From contig BSBK01002159.1 in assembly GCA_027943335.1 (NCBI GenBank), forward strand, positions 1,411,501 through 1,475,500: DNA of 64,000 bases, in the 5' to 3' direction. Positions 29,609 to 41,039 of this stretch are shown one piece after another (position 1 is the stretch's first letter; every line of letters starts with the position of its first letter). Source of the stretch: Chamaecyparis obtusa (lineage: Eukaryota; Streptophyta; Pinopsida; Cupressales; Cupressaceae). The position numbers and the translations under genes were made by a program. Under the pieces are notes generated by a model. That model was not told the DNA's origin. It did not search any database and worked only from the letters and a program-made list of their open reading frames with translations.

Positions 29609-30465
29609 AATTGCCACCTTCTCACTTCAGTTATAAAACATAATATGTAGTATTATAACAACTACATTTACACATAATTTTAAAATTAAATATATGCAAC
29701 TGCATATAAAAAGTCCATTATTGTAACTATGGGACTTAAATTTATTGAAACTGGGTTTTGAAAAATGACTTGCATGTGGATAATATGCAATAAATGATAA
29801 AAACCCCACTTTTATGCACTTAAGTGACTAAATTTAATATATAACTATAGTTTTTAATAAAGTAACATGGAAATAGACTAGAAAAAGCCAATTTTCATGA
29901 AAACATTAAAAACAATGGTCATATCAACTCAGAATGAGTTGAAATTTAAAAATAGATGTCAAAATCCACTTTAGCTATTAAAAATAAATTCATTTCGTGC
30001 AATTGACAATAAAAACCCCATTTTGGGAAGATTTTTAATAAAATGTGTAGTCGGCCTGAAAAATCTCACCTTTTCCTTCATAACTTGAGCTAGGCAACTC
30101 CGTTTGAGGCCTAAGTTAGCTCGAAACGAGCCGATTTTCAAGAGTCATTAACCTAAGGGAAAAACAATATTAAAAACTACTTACAAGAAAGGGAAAAACA
30201 AAGAATAAACTTGAAGATCGCCAAAAATCAAGTGCTTGCAGTCAGAGAAGAAAAAATCGTTCTAACAAACATTTAGGGGGATTAACTTGATAGAAACCTT
30301 CAAAAAGAATGCATAAATAACGCTACATAAAGTACAATTCAAGGATGACGAACTGCCTTCATGACACCTTATCAATGCGTTGAAACATAGAGGATGCACC
30401 TATGAATCCCACAGAAAATTGCGTAGGGTCGCCACAATTTTGTGATGTCAAAATTGAGGACAACA
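29609..30465 (-). mobile_element. 5' end of the reversed giant LTR GL2
   Basis: The reverse complement aligns through its whole 857 bp with the start of the GE LTR (22675 to about 23550). Examples are CACAAAATTGTGGC, CTGCAAGCACTTGATTTT and TATAGTTATATATTAAATTT. It ends at 30465 with ...GAGGACAACA, then returns to element H gag. The left side abuts the end of GE. Confidence 0.7.
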
Positions 30466-31830
30466 AACCTAAAGGCAAAAAAGGAAAGTGCCAAGGAGAG
30501 TACGACACACAGGCCGCGTGCCCAGAAAATCATTTTGCAACATCTGGCAGGTACTATGACATTCCATCAAGGAATGTGCATACAACTTGAAGTCGAGGAG
30601 CACACAAGTGCTCTTCACCTAGGGGGAATAGGCTAGCCGGCCAACCGCTACCAAAAACACTTGCAAAATCCTCTGCCTCGTCAGGCAAGTACCATAACAA
30701 CCGCCAAAAGAACAACTGCAATAACAACAATAGTACACCAAGAAGCAAGGTCCAGTATGACGCAAAGGGTAGACCTATGATTCAATGCCAAAGTTGTAAT
30801 GAGTGAGGTCACTTCGCATGGGACTATTAGAGTGGGCAAAACAATGGGAGTTTGTTGTGCAAGTGGTGTGGCCTTGGGGCCCATGAAGACACCAAACGCC
30901 CAAAATAGAAGGGAGTAAATGTTGGACGTAAAGGAGCCAAACGATGAATTATTGGCGATCACCACATTCCAAATTACAAAGGCAGTATATCCCAACTCCC
31001 GTACAAAGGAAAGACTTCGTGAAGCAAACACTTACGTTGAAAGGGCGAAGACAAAGGAGATCAAAGCCTTGAATGATGCCTTCATTACTCCACTACGGTT
31101 GGAGTCAGAGAAAACTATCATAAGACAAATGTTGCAAGTCACCATACACATACAAGTATCTGACCTACAAACCATGCCACAACTGAAGATGGCCATTACC
31201 AACATAGTAGGTGAAGACATTGTTTGTCACGAGCGTGGCAAGCCGACGAAGAAGTCAACAGGCAATTTGGCCACTAATTCAATGTTGCTAATGGTGGCCA
31301 CTAGAAGGAAGTTAGTCATCATCAAGATAGAGATAATGGGACATAAATTGACAAACACCATCGTCGATGGACACTCTGGCATAAACGTACTACTAAAGGA
31401 GATCTAGAGGCTTGGCAAGGGAACGCTCTAGCCACCAACCTTCCATCGGGTAGGTGTCAAGCAGCACAACATCAAAGCACTTGGGACACTCATGGCACAG
31501 AAGGTCACCATTGGCACTCAGCATTTCTTTTTGGACTTTTTCGTTATCCTACTGAAAACGACGACATACGACGCTCTCCTTAGAAGGGGTTGGTTTATCA
31601 AAGCGAAGGCAAACCACAATTGGAAGAATAAGACGCTCTCCATCGAGAGTGATGGGAGAAGTATATCATTGACCTGCAGAGTCAAACAGTGAGCCAAGAG
31701 TTAGCATCAAACTCAAAGTTTGAGGGTGGAGAGTTCGGGATGGACGAAGAAAGGACATTGGAACCCAGTGATCCCCAATTTGGACATATCTACCATCATT
31801 TTTATACTCTGCCTGCGAAATTTATTTGTT
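30466..31830 (+). pseudogene. Element H gag zinc knuckles, protease and linker
   Basis: The frame near 30495-30600 reads RKSFCNIWQVL, stop, HSIKECAYNLKSRS, parallel to D's KKAFCDICQIMGHSTKEC. The frame at 30919-31407 includes IIRQMLQVTIHIQVSDLQTM (D: IVRQMLQLEVPVKLEDLLHT) and TNTIVDGHSGINVLLKE, a damaged protease site. The frame at 31492-31692 includes AKANHNWKNKTLSIESDG. Linker sequence SQELASNSKFEGGE follows to about 31780. RT is not found beyond. Confidence 0.7.
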
Positions 31831-32196
31831 TATAAGTTTATAAAGTTGTTTTAACAAATCTATCTTGTGCATATGCTGTAATTATTTCATTTCATGAAAT
31901 GGCATTCTGTCAAACAATTTACATCAATTCTGTTTCCACATTACCTATGCATATTTTCCAGCGCGTTATGGTTTGTTGGATGTTCTTACCTTTTTTCTAA
32001 AACTCGCATTTGGCAGTAGCTGGTCTGGCAGCTGAAGGACAGCAAAGGTTGTAGAAATTTCTCCATTCCTACCACTGACATTGCTCGAAAGATTCTAAAG
32101 TCTCTTAACAAATTCATTTTGTACACATCTTGAAATAATAACATTACCTGCACTTAAAATATTTTATAAAGTTACACCATCTGATGCTTTGGATGC
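31831..32196. other. Non-coding left flank of the hAT element
   Basis: AT-rich, with no coding or repeat family recognised. It ends at the target-duplication copy TTGTACTC that starts at 32197. Confidence 0.4.
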
Positions 32197-32310
32197 TTGT
32201 ACTCCTAAGTTACCGATTCGGGTTCGGGGACGGATTCAGGTACGAGAACCCGGTTCATGGATTCGTGGATTTTTTTTTTCCCCTATTTTGGGTTCGTGGG
32301 GGATATGTGT

Positions 32311-32341
32311 ATATATATAGATATATATATATATATATATA
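32311..32341. repeat. AT dinucleotide microsatellite
   Basis: A run of AT repeats with one interruption, inside the left untranslated part of the hAT element. Confidence 0.9.
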
Positions 32342-32587
32342 TACAAGAAAATAAGAGAAATATACATAATTTCAGAATTTCTAAATCATTTCAATGCTTC
32401 ATACTATGAATCTAGCCTCATTCATTGATCAATGCTCATAAACATATGTCATACTCATAAACAAATTAAATACTTGATCATCCATTCACATTGCCATAAA
32501 ACGAAAATGTAGGTAGCATACTATAGTTCAATAAAGACTAAAGTTTGAAACATGAAATCAGAAATATAGTTCAATGTTCATTGTTCA

Positions 32588-35142
32588 TCAATCATCAAAT
32601 GGATTATTAAAATAATCAGTATCAACGGGGTCTTTAGTGGCTACGAGTGTAAGATCAACACCATCAGTAGAGCCCAAATCGGTTCCACTAGCACTACTGG
32701 GTACCATGTCATCTACATTTTCATCATCCACATCAAGCAATGTGGCTCGAGCAAGATCCTGAATGGTCATCTCCAAGTCAGCAGACTCGAGTGCTACATC
32801 CCATAGCATCTCTGGGCCTTTCTTGTATCTTGGATCTTTCCGTGACAAAAGGCGCAAATTGTTGTGTACGTAAACCAAGTCCTCTGCTTTTTTTGCCGCC
32901 AACCGGTTACGCTTTACAGAGTGGATAAAGGAGTAAGTACTCCAATTCCGCTCAGCAGCAGAAGAGCTTGCAACCTACAATAACAAATAGTATAAATTTT
33001 AAACTATAAAGTATAAATACAAGATAAATTAAAATAATAAATTCAAGAGTGTTAGTGGCCCAAAAAAAGAAAAAGAAATCTGAAATATTAAAAACTTACT
33101 TGTGACAATATTTTAATTGCAAGGGGTTGGAGGTATTTGAATTCTTGCCCATGGAGGTACCACCATTTGATTGCATTTATTCTACCCCTGTCTTCTTCAG
33201 CAATGTCATCAAGCTCTTGTCCTGAGACGAATGACCCAAATTCACTTCTAACATGTGCCCCCAATTCTAGATCACGGAACATTTTACCCAAGGCCTTCTT
33301 ACACCCATTGGATACCTCAGCATCTCTAAATGGTGCCACTCTCCCTGGAATAGAAAGTACTTCTGAGCTATAATATCTAGGAGATAGGGCATATGCAAGT
33401 AGGTGCAAGGATGTAGTCATCTTGTTCCACCGATGGTGCACAATTGATTCAATCTTTTTGTAGAAGATGTCATCAGGATCATTCTCTTTCCTTTGTATGA
33501 CCTGGGATATCAAATGGTGTTCATGTAAGTTATCTTTATGTAAATTTAAAATTACTAAATTATGAACTTATGTAAATTTAATGTTTATAAACTTGTAAGT
33601 TGTAACTTACCATTTTCATTTTCTCCAGCATGGTGTCCATGTCATCATAGACATCCCCCAAGCAAGGCTCATCGGTGTCAGCAAACCGAAGCATAGACAT
33701 GACAGGTTCGGTGAATTCCAATAAATAATCCACAAGAGCCCAATAATCATCATCGAGTATTGTAGCCTTCACCTTTTGAGCCCTCTCTGTATTGGATTGC
33801 TTCCAAATACTCCATTGGTTGCTAATAACCATTTGACACAATGCTTCCTTGACCCTCACAAGTCGTCGAAGCACGATTATGTGGGATGCAAATCGGGTTT
33901 CAGCCACCTAAACATATGTCAATAGTGAGTTAATAACACATTTAAAATATGTAAAACATGAAATAGAACTCAATGATAAATGAAACTAAATAAATTAAAG
34001 TTTAAATTTACCTTCAATAATTCCAAGTGTGAGAAACTTCTGAAAATTGCTTGTGACATATGGTGATTTGTCACAAACATTTGAATCTCCTCAGCCTCAT
34101 CATATATTTTTTTCACCCATTCTATTTGGGTGCCAATTGCTTTCAGAATGAGATTGAGGGAGTGGACGGTGCATGGTGTCCAGAAGATGTGATCATATCT
34201 AGCCTCTATCAAAAGACCAGCAGCCCTGCAATTTTTTGCATTGTCCGTAATTACTTGGACAACATTGTCACTACCCACTAACTCTATGCCATCAATGAGA
34301 ATTTGAGCAATAAACTCTGCATCTTTTTTTTCCCCTCCACAGTCAACTGCCTTCAAAAACATTGCACCCTTGGGGGATACAACAATTACATTGATTAGAG
34401 GACGGTTTTTGCAATCTTTCCAGCCATCAGAAACAATAGATACACCCGTTTGAAACCAGGAATCTCTTATTGGTTTTAATCGGTTATCTACATTTCTCCT
34501 CTCATTATTCAATAAGGTGGTGCGCAACTTTTCATATCCAGGGCATTGGTATCCAGAAGGTGCTGCATTAACTGCTTGAACCATCTCCCTCCAATAGGGT
34601 GATCTCACTAAGTTGAATGAAAGACCATTCCCAAAGAGGCAACGTCCCATTTTTTCATCAGCAATATCCCTTAACTCATTTTGAAATGCCTTGTCTAATG
34701 GGCCTCTCTTGCGGGGGGTGATTTCTGGTTGATTCACATCTTCATCTTCTGAAGAAGGCATAGGCAGGAAGGGATGTCTAGAGGTTGTTTGAGTGGGTGG
34801 TGATGTTGTTTGTTGTATCCCGGTATTGCCACCTTGTTTCCCTTTTGCACATAGTTTGTCTGCATCTGCTTGTTCTTTCCTTAGTGCAGCTATTTGTCTA
34901 GGTGGTAACCCCTTCTTGTCTTTTCCCACACACATATTGATCCCCTTACCTAAAGGGCCTAAAAAATGAAGTTTTACTCGAAAGTAGGAGCTCCTATATT
35001 GTGTATTGCAAAAATTACATGTCCAAACAAACCCCCCACCTCCAGGACATTGAGCAGCTCTACTAGTGTATTTCCACAAAGGAGATTGTTTATCAATTTT
35101 GAAGGTTTGAGACCCCTCAGTCCTTGAGCCTTGACTACTCAT
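32588..35142 (-). CDS. hAT transposase (four coding exons)
   Basis: Exons: 35142-34012, 33907-33611, 33501-33100 and 32974-32588. All introns are phase 0 with GT..AG (GTAAAT..TTTAG, GTAAGT..CCCAG, GTAAGT..TGTAG), giving about 738 residues with no stop. A BED-type zinc-finger-like N-terminus (FVWTCNFCNTQYRSSYFRVK) is followed by a DUF659-like catalytic region with VSDGWKD and VITDNAKNC (Asp residues) and a C-terminal dimerisation domain (SAAERNWSTYSFIHSVKRNR). It would cut and paste the element in the nucleus. The chosen ATG (MSSQGSRTEGS) gives a normal N-terminus. A possible 5'-UTR intron is 35289-35165 (AAG|GTATGC ... TATAG). The length is typical of the family. The C-terminus ends in an acidic DYFNNPFDD. 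Confidence 0.85.
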
Positions 35143-35592
35143 TGCTGATTTTGATAGATGCAATCTATAATAAAATGGAAAAAAAACATACTTCAAACTT
35201 CTACAAAAACATGAAAGTTTGGGAAAAAAATTTAAAAACAATCCAAATGCTTACTTGAAACTTCTACAAAATCAATCTCAAATGCATACCTTAAACACTT
35301 GAATGAGTTAAATCTCTTTTGTGGATCCTATCTAGCACTCCACAGCTGAAACTCTTCACCTCTCTTCAAGCTTGCAAAATGGGAAAGCAAAACACAACAA
35401 CAAAATGAAAGAGCAAAGTGAGTGCAAATGGGGTTTGGAAGCAAGTATAAGGGACGGATTAGGGTTCCCAATTGAAAAAATAATAAAAAAATGTTATTTT
35501 TTAAAGTTTTGACCCCACCAAAGACCCATAGCTCTGCGGGTCCGTCCGGGTCCGCGCTGGGTCCTTGCGTGGTCCACCTGGATCCGCCCGAA

Positions 35593-35712
35593 TCCGAGCT
35601 GGGTCCGGACAGGGTCCGGAATTGGCCCTGTGGGTCCGGTCGGGTCCGTGACACCACGGACCCGACCGGACCCACAGGGCCAATTCCGGACCCTGTCCGG
35701 ACCCAGCTCGGA
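35593..35712. repeat. Perfect 58-bp inverted repeat in hAT subterminal DNA
   Basis: Arms 35593-35650 and 35655-35712 are exact reverse complements around ACAC. The arms are GC-rich and contain several GGGTCCG units. The structure lies within 75 bp of the right end of the element, where transposase-binding repeats are expected. Open frames on both strands here are by-products of the repeat. Confidence 0.9.
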
Positions 35713-35794
35713 CCCGCACGCGGATCCGGATCCGGTGCGCACTAGGACCCGGTCCGAGCCTCCAAGGTGCGGACCCTGCAACTTAGTTGTACTC

Positions 35795-38700
35795 TGTTCT
35801 AAATTCTTTCTCTTTGGCGTAGGTGAAGAGAAGCTGAGAAATATCAAAATTTTGGGTATATGCACCTACAAATTGCATTTCCTTCAAAGATTTTAAAGCC
35901 ATTCAAATAAACTGTTATTTTTATATATGCATATCCTGCATATCGCTGCACTCTATGCGACCACCTTTCTTCGAAGCTTTCTGGCAGGCAATTTGTGCTC
36001 TTATCATTTTGCAAATTGTTTACTGAAGTATATTAAACCATAACATCTGATTAAAGAAATTCACCCTTTGCAAATCATATTTGCTCTTGCATTTCATAGG
36101 TAATCATAAAAATTATGAACTTATGAATCAGGAACTAGCACGTAAATGTGTAACCAACTCTAAACTTCTAACTCTCTTTTTCTTAAGTTGTGAAATTAAA
36201 ATTTCAATATGTAATTATGTTCGCAACTTGAACTCACCAATTTTTACAGCATGCATTCACTTTTCACCATTTCTAACTTACCTTTGCACTCTGCATTCAG
36301 TTTTCGAAACTCATAACCTGGTTATGAGTTGTGATTTTTAATTTCAAAATGTTTTCCATTTATCAATTCTAACTTACCTCCGCATTCATTTTTCACCATT
36401 CAAAACCTTCCGCATTCACTTTTCGAAACTCATAACCTGGTTATGAGTTGTGATTTTCAATTTCACAACATTTGACTTTTTAAAAACACCTCGTTTTATT
36501 TTTTTATTCTTTTATTTTTTTATATTTTAAGAATTGAATTTACTTAATTTTTTTATTTTAATTTCATTTCTTTGCTGCCTTCTCTCAAAGACTTATCATA
36601 ACTTTTGACTGAGAAAGAATTTAACTTTGAAACTTTGACCAGGCATTAATGAGGATAAGGTGATCATAGGGCGGAAGAGTTTTATTTATGACGGGGTTTT
36701 TCAGGATGAAATTTTAATGCTTTACTATATAAGTAATTGAAAATAAAAGCATTAAAAATATCACAAACTATAAAGTAGGTAGTCACAGAAATTGGTCACA
36801 TGACTCAGAGCAATACAAGGGACATGCTCTCAAAGCAGTTTCCTCAATATTTAATCCTTTTTGATCTTTTTGACGAACACATGACAGAACTTGGAGATAA
36901 TGACTTCATTTTAATCACATTACTAATCAAATCTCAAAATATTAAAATTTGAGTGTCTGGAAATTGGGGCAACAAAACCTCAACTGGGTATAAATTAAAA
37001 GAAAAAATCTCATTGGGGTTTAGAAATCAACTTCTAAAATAAATGCATTCAACCTAAAATAAAATTTGTATCCCCTTAACCTAATCTTAAACAAACTGCT
37101 TTTGCTCTGTATTTTATGTCTATGTGTAAAACTGAGCCAAAAAAAAAACATATAAAAAATTCAAAGCCACTCTTTGACAAACTCAAGAAAAGCCATGGTA
37201 AGTGTCATGATTACTTGTGAATCTATGATTAATCATAAGCTTTTCAAGTGTAATGCTACAACAAATAAAACTACTGATAAATTGCTTGAAACCACTAGCC
37301 CAACAACAGCCACCTCAAACTACAAAAACACACGTGTAATTACTGAGAAAGTACGGAATTCCTAAAATAAAAACTGAAACAGGAGAGTGTGCTATGAAAT
37401 GCATTATAATAGAAGGAGGATTAGATCACAGTTATGTATATGTCACCTTTAAAGTATTTCAAAAGAGGGTAGATAAGAAACCATTTATAAGTGCTGATTT
37501 TAGATTAAAATTAGAAAATAATGAATTGCTCTGTTGGGTATTCTAACTGATCATGAAATAATGATAATTGGAAAGGTATAAAAAGTATTTTTAACTATCA
37601 TAAGAATGGAAAGTGTCCCTAAACAGTATGATACTATAATAACACAAATGTGGCTGGTGCAGGTGAAGATTATTCATACTTGCACAGATAAAACAATTAA
37701 AGTCAAAACTCACAAAGCTCAATTAGTAATAGAAACATTAAGTAAACAAATAGGTGGTAAACAGCACCCAAGTTCAAGTAGAGACTCAAAGAGAGAATTT
37801 AAACCCAACGATGAAGGTGTACTAAATTCATTATGAATGATTTAAGGACAGTAGATGCATAGATTGAGGCTTGCTACATCGACAAATGGGTAAATACAAA
37901 ACATTAAAATCGAAGTGTGATGCAAGAGCATCCAGGGATGTAGGGAAACTCTGCATCATCCAAAAATATTGTTTCTTTAAATTTTGTTAAGGGGAATAAA
38001 ATTAAATGCAAGCTACTATATGTCTCCATGTACCTAGTAAAGTGTCCAAGGGGACATAGGGGATCAAAATTAGTTGATATGTGTGGCGAATGTCTAAAGG
38101 AAAATGTAATTTTTATGAGTGGGAATACATTTTTATCATTTCTATTATCTAATGTTAAGTCAAGAAAATCCCCATCTTGGTGTGGATATGGGAAAAGTCA
38201 CCTCTTTTGTCACCCATGTTGAGAAATTGAAGAGAAAGCACCTTAGGTGTCCATTTGGGGAAGTTCAACAGAATCCATTGGCTATGTGTTGATTTTCTTG
38301 ATGGCCGTGTTTTGATCTCCAAGAGGGGGCATGGGATTTCCAAGAGGCACAAGAGTACTGTAAATTGAGACCTGGGCTAGCTGTTTGATCATTCAGATTT
38401 GAGTCCTTTGTAGAGCTTGAGAAGCAAATCTTCTAGCTCTAGCTTGCAGAATTTTATATCCAAGTGGCTAATATTTTGTAATTGATGATTTTTTATTTCA
38501 CTTTATTGAGAAATAGAAAGCAAGTTATTTCTCGCAAATTTTTGTGCTATTCTCTTTGCGATGCTATGTGTAAATGTCGGGTGGGGTAATCCTTCATCAA
38601 GTCTAACAAGGCCTGTGTTTGGCTGTGTAAGCAGAGCCCCATACATCAACATGAATGATAGAATCAGAAAAAACTGCCAGGAATTTAATAAATTGGCCTA

Positions 38701-39019
38701 AAAGCAAACCATTTTATTTAATAAAAATAGAAATAGAGGAAGTGAGGGTGTATAAAAATAAAAGTTGAGAATAAGAATGACCATCCACCATATTTCAATG
38801 AATACCAAGCAAGGAATGCCATGCATCCTGCATATGAATTCACACAAGAAGTAACTATACAATATCTAGGCACCAAAGAAAACAAAAAAGAAGGGCAGAT
38901 TCGCAACTCAAATTTGCATTAGCAACGCTAAAATTATTTACAGAGCATAACAAAGTAGCTTGGACTTGCAAGGATTTAAAATAAAAGCCAAAAGAACTGT
39001 GTCCATCGTATTGACTTAA
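35795..39019. other. AT-rich region with twin palindromes, little recognisable coding
   Basis: 36000-37100 is non-coding. A 23-bp palindrome, AACTCATAACC-T-GGTTATGAGTT, occurs twice (36308-36330, 36427-36449) within a longer direct repeat spaced 119 bp. From about 37170 to 38380 short frames (for example ISADFRLKLENNELLCW, about 37490) suggest a heavily decayed retroelement, perhaps the same as the RT remnant at 39020, but no family motif is certain. Confidence 0.45.
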
Positions 39020-39590
39020 TATCCATATGAAATAGACTATAGAATGAACCAACAGTATATAGCCCATTTACTTGAGGAAACTGAGAAAATGTTAGAAGTG
39101 GGTATTATCTTTTAAATAGAAGCAAATGGTTGGGTATCACTGGTTGATATAGCCCTAAAGATAAACATGGATAGTTTAAGAATATCTATTGATTTTCAGA
39201 GTCTAATACACAGTAACGAAGAAAGATTATTCCACATACCATTGACAGGCACAATTTTAGAGGAAGTGGCAAGTAATGAATTGTATGACAGTTTAGATAT
39301 ATTTTTGGGTTGCAATCAAATTAGAAAAACCAAGAAAGAAAACTGAAAAATGAGAGTTATATTGGAATTAGAATCATACACATGCGATAGAATGTCATCT
39401 GGGCTAAACAACGCAAATGCTACATTCCAATGGACAATTTTGTTTATTTTTGGAGAGATTTCCACTAAGGATTTAAAACCTTCTTGGTTGATTCATGTAT
39501 TCCTGGACAGAAAGATGATTATTTACCTGAATCATCAATCTGTGTACCTGTGTTGGAGACGAGACTGTTTTTGAATCATAACAAATGACA
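39020..39590 (+). pseudogene. Decayed Ty3/gypsy reverse transcriptase fragment
   Basis: Readable blocks are YRMNQQYIAHLLEETEKMLE then VGIIF; WVSLVDIALKINMDSLRISI then DFQSL; FHIPLTGTILEEVASNELYD; and DRMSSGLNNANATFQW. These are the palm motifs of a gypsy RT. The YRMN..., WVSP..., RICVDF and MPFGL.NAPATFQ positions are all present in altered form. The catalytic DD motif is blurred (IHVFLDRKM). Stops are at the SD..KKEN region (about 39344) and earlier. It is unrelated in detail to D's RT, so it is a separate old element. Confidence 0.6.
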
Positions 39591-39619
39591 ATTATTGGTT
39601 CCGTAAGATAAATTGTTAG

Positions 39620-39740
39620 GAATCGTGATATAGTTAGTTAACCCAAATTACTAAGGTATGCCAGCTAGTGAGGATGAAGAGAGGATTCGCTTACAAAACA
39701 CTAGAGCCCAGTGTTAGTAGGCCATTCTTGCCTATTTAAA
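39620..39740 (+). repeat. Left part of a 160-195-bp tandem array
   Basis: Contains AACCCAAATTACTAAGGTAT, GCCAGCTAGTGAGGATGA and AAAACACTAGAGCCCAGTGT. Similar phrases recur at about 47155, 47345 and 47510. The chromovirus inserted in this unit; the array continues right of it. Confidence 0.65.
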
Positions 39741-40979
39741 TGTAATGTCCCCCACTTAGGCAGTCTGGAAATATGTTGTCGTTAGCCCGTTCTTTCATGG
39801 TCCCGAGGGCTAACCAGGACTTCAAAAGGGATCCTGAGGTTATTTGGCCTAGTCAAATTTAATTACAAGCCAAATGGAGTTCGTTTGTTGGGTTTTGGGG
39901 AGGATTTACTATTTTTAGTAAGCCAACAGGGGATGCAGTGCCTTGGATTTTCAGTGACAGGATGTGATGCGTTTTGTTGAGCTCTTTCCGATGAGCTATC
40001 ATATGTGGGATTCCGAGTTCATTTGGTATATTATTTTAATGTTTGAAGTTATAACGATAAAGTGACTATTTAATTTAAATATTATAATGTTTCATAAAGT
40101 CACTTTATAAAAATCAAGTTCCCCCCTTTAAAGGACATACATGGGCATTTGTAAGGGAAAAAGGTAACATTAAAGCTCATGTTTTATCCCACATTGGCGA
40201 GACGGGAGCGTAGAACTAGTAAGGAAGGATTAAAAGAGAGACGATAGCTCTCATTTGGCAGGCTTGAAGACTGAATGAAATTTGGAAACTGCGGAGATTA
40301 TTTCTCTTTGGGCTTGGAGGACGCAAACCCTCTACGCTTTCAATCTTGACGCCATTGAAAGATATGGTCTTGAGATTTTATATTGTAGTAGCAAGTTCCT
40401 GTAGCAGCGCGATACTGTAGCAAGTTCCTGTAGCAGCGACACTGTAGCAGCGCGGTACTGTAGCAAGTTCTTGTAGCAGCGCGAGTACTGTAGCAGCGTG
40501 GTACTGTAGCAGTCCGAATCACTGTAGCGCAGTACTGTAGCAGCGGGTTACTGTAGCAACAAGTTCCTGTAGCAGTCTGAATTACTGTAGCGCGGTACTG
40601 TAGCAGTCCGGGAACATTGTAGCTGTGAGTTACTGTAGCAATTTTTCAGAACTATTGACATTGTTGTAGCTGCAATGGGTATGGACCATCATTGAACTCT
40701 ATAGTTGTTATAATGTGTTGAGTTTAATAAGATATGTTAGATATGGTAGTTGTAATTTCCTAATAATCTGAAACAAGAAATAAATGAATGGTCATTGTTA
40801 ATAGCTGCATATGGTTTCATGTTGCCTTCTACTGATATCTCATACAAAATACAACAATCTTGAGGACTATTAAACAACATCAATCTGGAAAAAACATAAG
40901 GACAGTTGCAGGCCAACTGTTTGACAAAATGACAGGAAGAAACAGACTCTAGAATTACAGAACCAGGCAGCATATTACA
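39741..40979 (+). repeat. 5' LTR of CV
   Basis: TGTAATGTCC...CATATTACA, 1239 bp. It carries a run of ACTGTAGCAGCG-type repeats at 40380-40640. An apparent 78-codon minus-strand frame recurs identically in the other LTR, which reflects LTR identity rather than a gene. Confidence 0.92.
40380..40640 (+). repeat. CTGTAGCAGCG minisatellite in the 5' LTR
   Basis: A degenerate unit, ACTGTAGCAGCGCGGT or CCTGTAGCAGC, is repeated about fifteen times. The matching array in the 3' LTR (46490-46715) is shorter, which accounts for most of the LTR length difference. Confidence 0.85.
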
Positions 40980-40980
40980 G

Positions 40981-40992
40981 TGGTATCAGAGC
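40981..40992 (+). promoter_or_regulatory. Primer binding site of CV
   Basis: TGGTATCAGAGC, complementary to the 3' end of initiator Met-tRNA, one base after the LTR. Confidence 0.9.
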
Positions 40993-41039
40993 TTATCTTT
41001 CCTGCCATCCTGTTGGGTTCAGTATAAATTAAATATGAC

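Larger units (their letters stand above)
32205..35786 (-). mobile_element. Complete hAT-superfamily DNA transposon
   Basis: Flanked by a perfect 8-bp duplication TTGTACTC (32197-32204 and 35787-35794), the length typical of hAT. Ends are inverted: CTAAGTTACCGATTCGG at the left, and CTAAGTTGCAGGGTCCG as the reverse complement of the right end, about 12 of 17 matching. A spliceable transposase gene lies inside on the minus strand. Subterminal DNA at both ends has clustered GGTTCG/GGGTCCG motifs, the right side being very GC-rich. Length is 3582 bp. The perfect duplication and open exons indicate recent insertion. Confidence 0.85.

Noticed and set aside
22675..30465. A large DNA transposon with about 860-bp terminal inverted repeats (22675-23550 against 29609-30465)
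   Set aside because: GL3 and GL2 show that the unit ends at AGCCAACA (29608), before the right-hand inverted copy. Element H gag resumes exactly after 30465. The inverted pair is better explained by an element nested in a reversed LTR.
35491..35896. Pro/Gly/Arg-rich ORFs on both strands near the hAT right end
   Set aside because: They arise from the GC-rich GGGTCCG repeats and the 58-bp palindrome; both strands are open for the same reason.
40737..40973. An identical 78-codon minus-strand ORF at 40737-40973 and 46814-47050
   Set aside because: It lies in both LTRs of CV and is identical because the LTRs are. It has no motif or coding signature.
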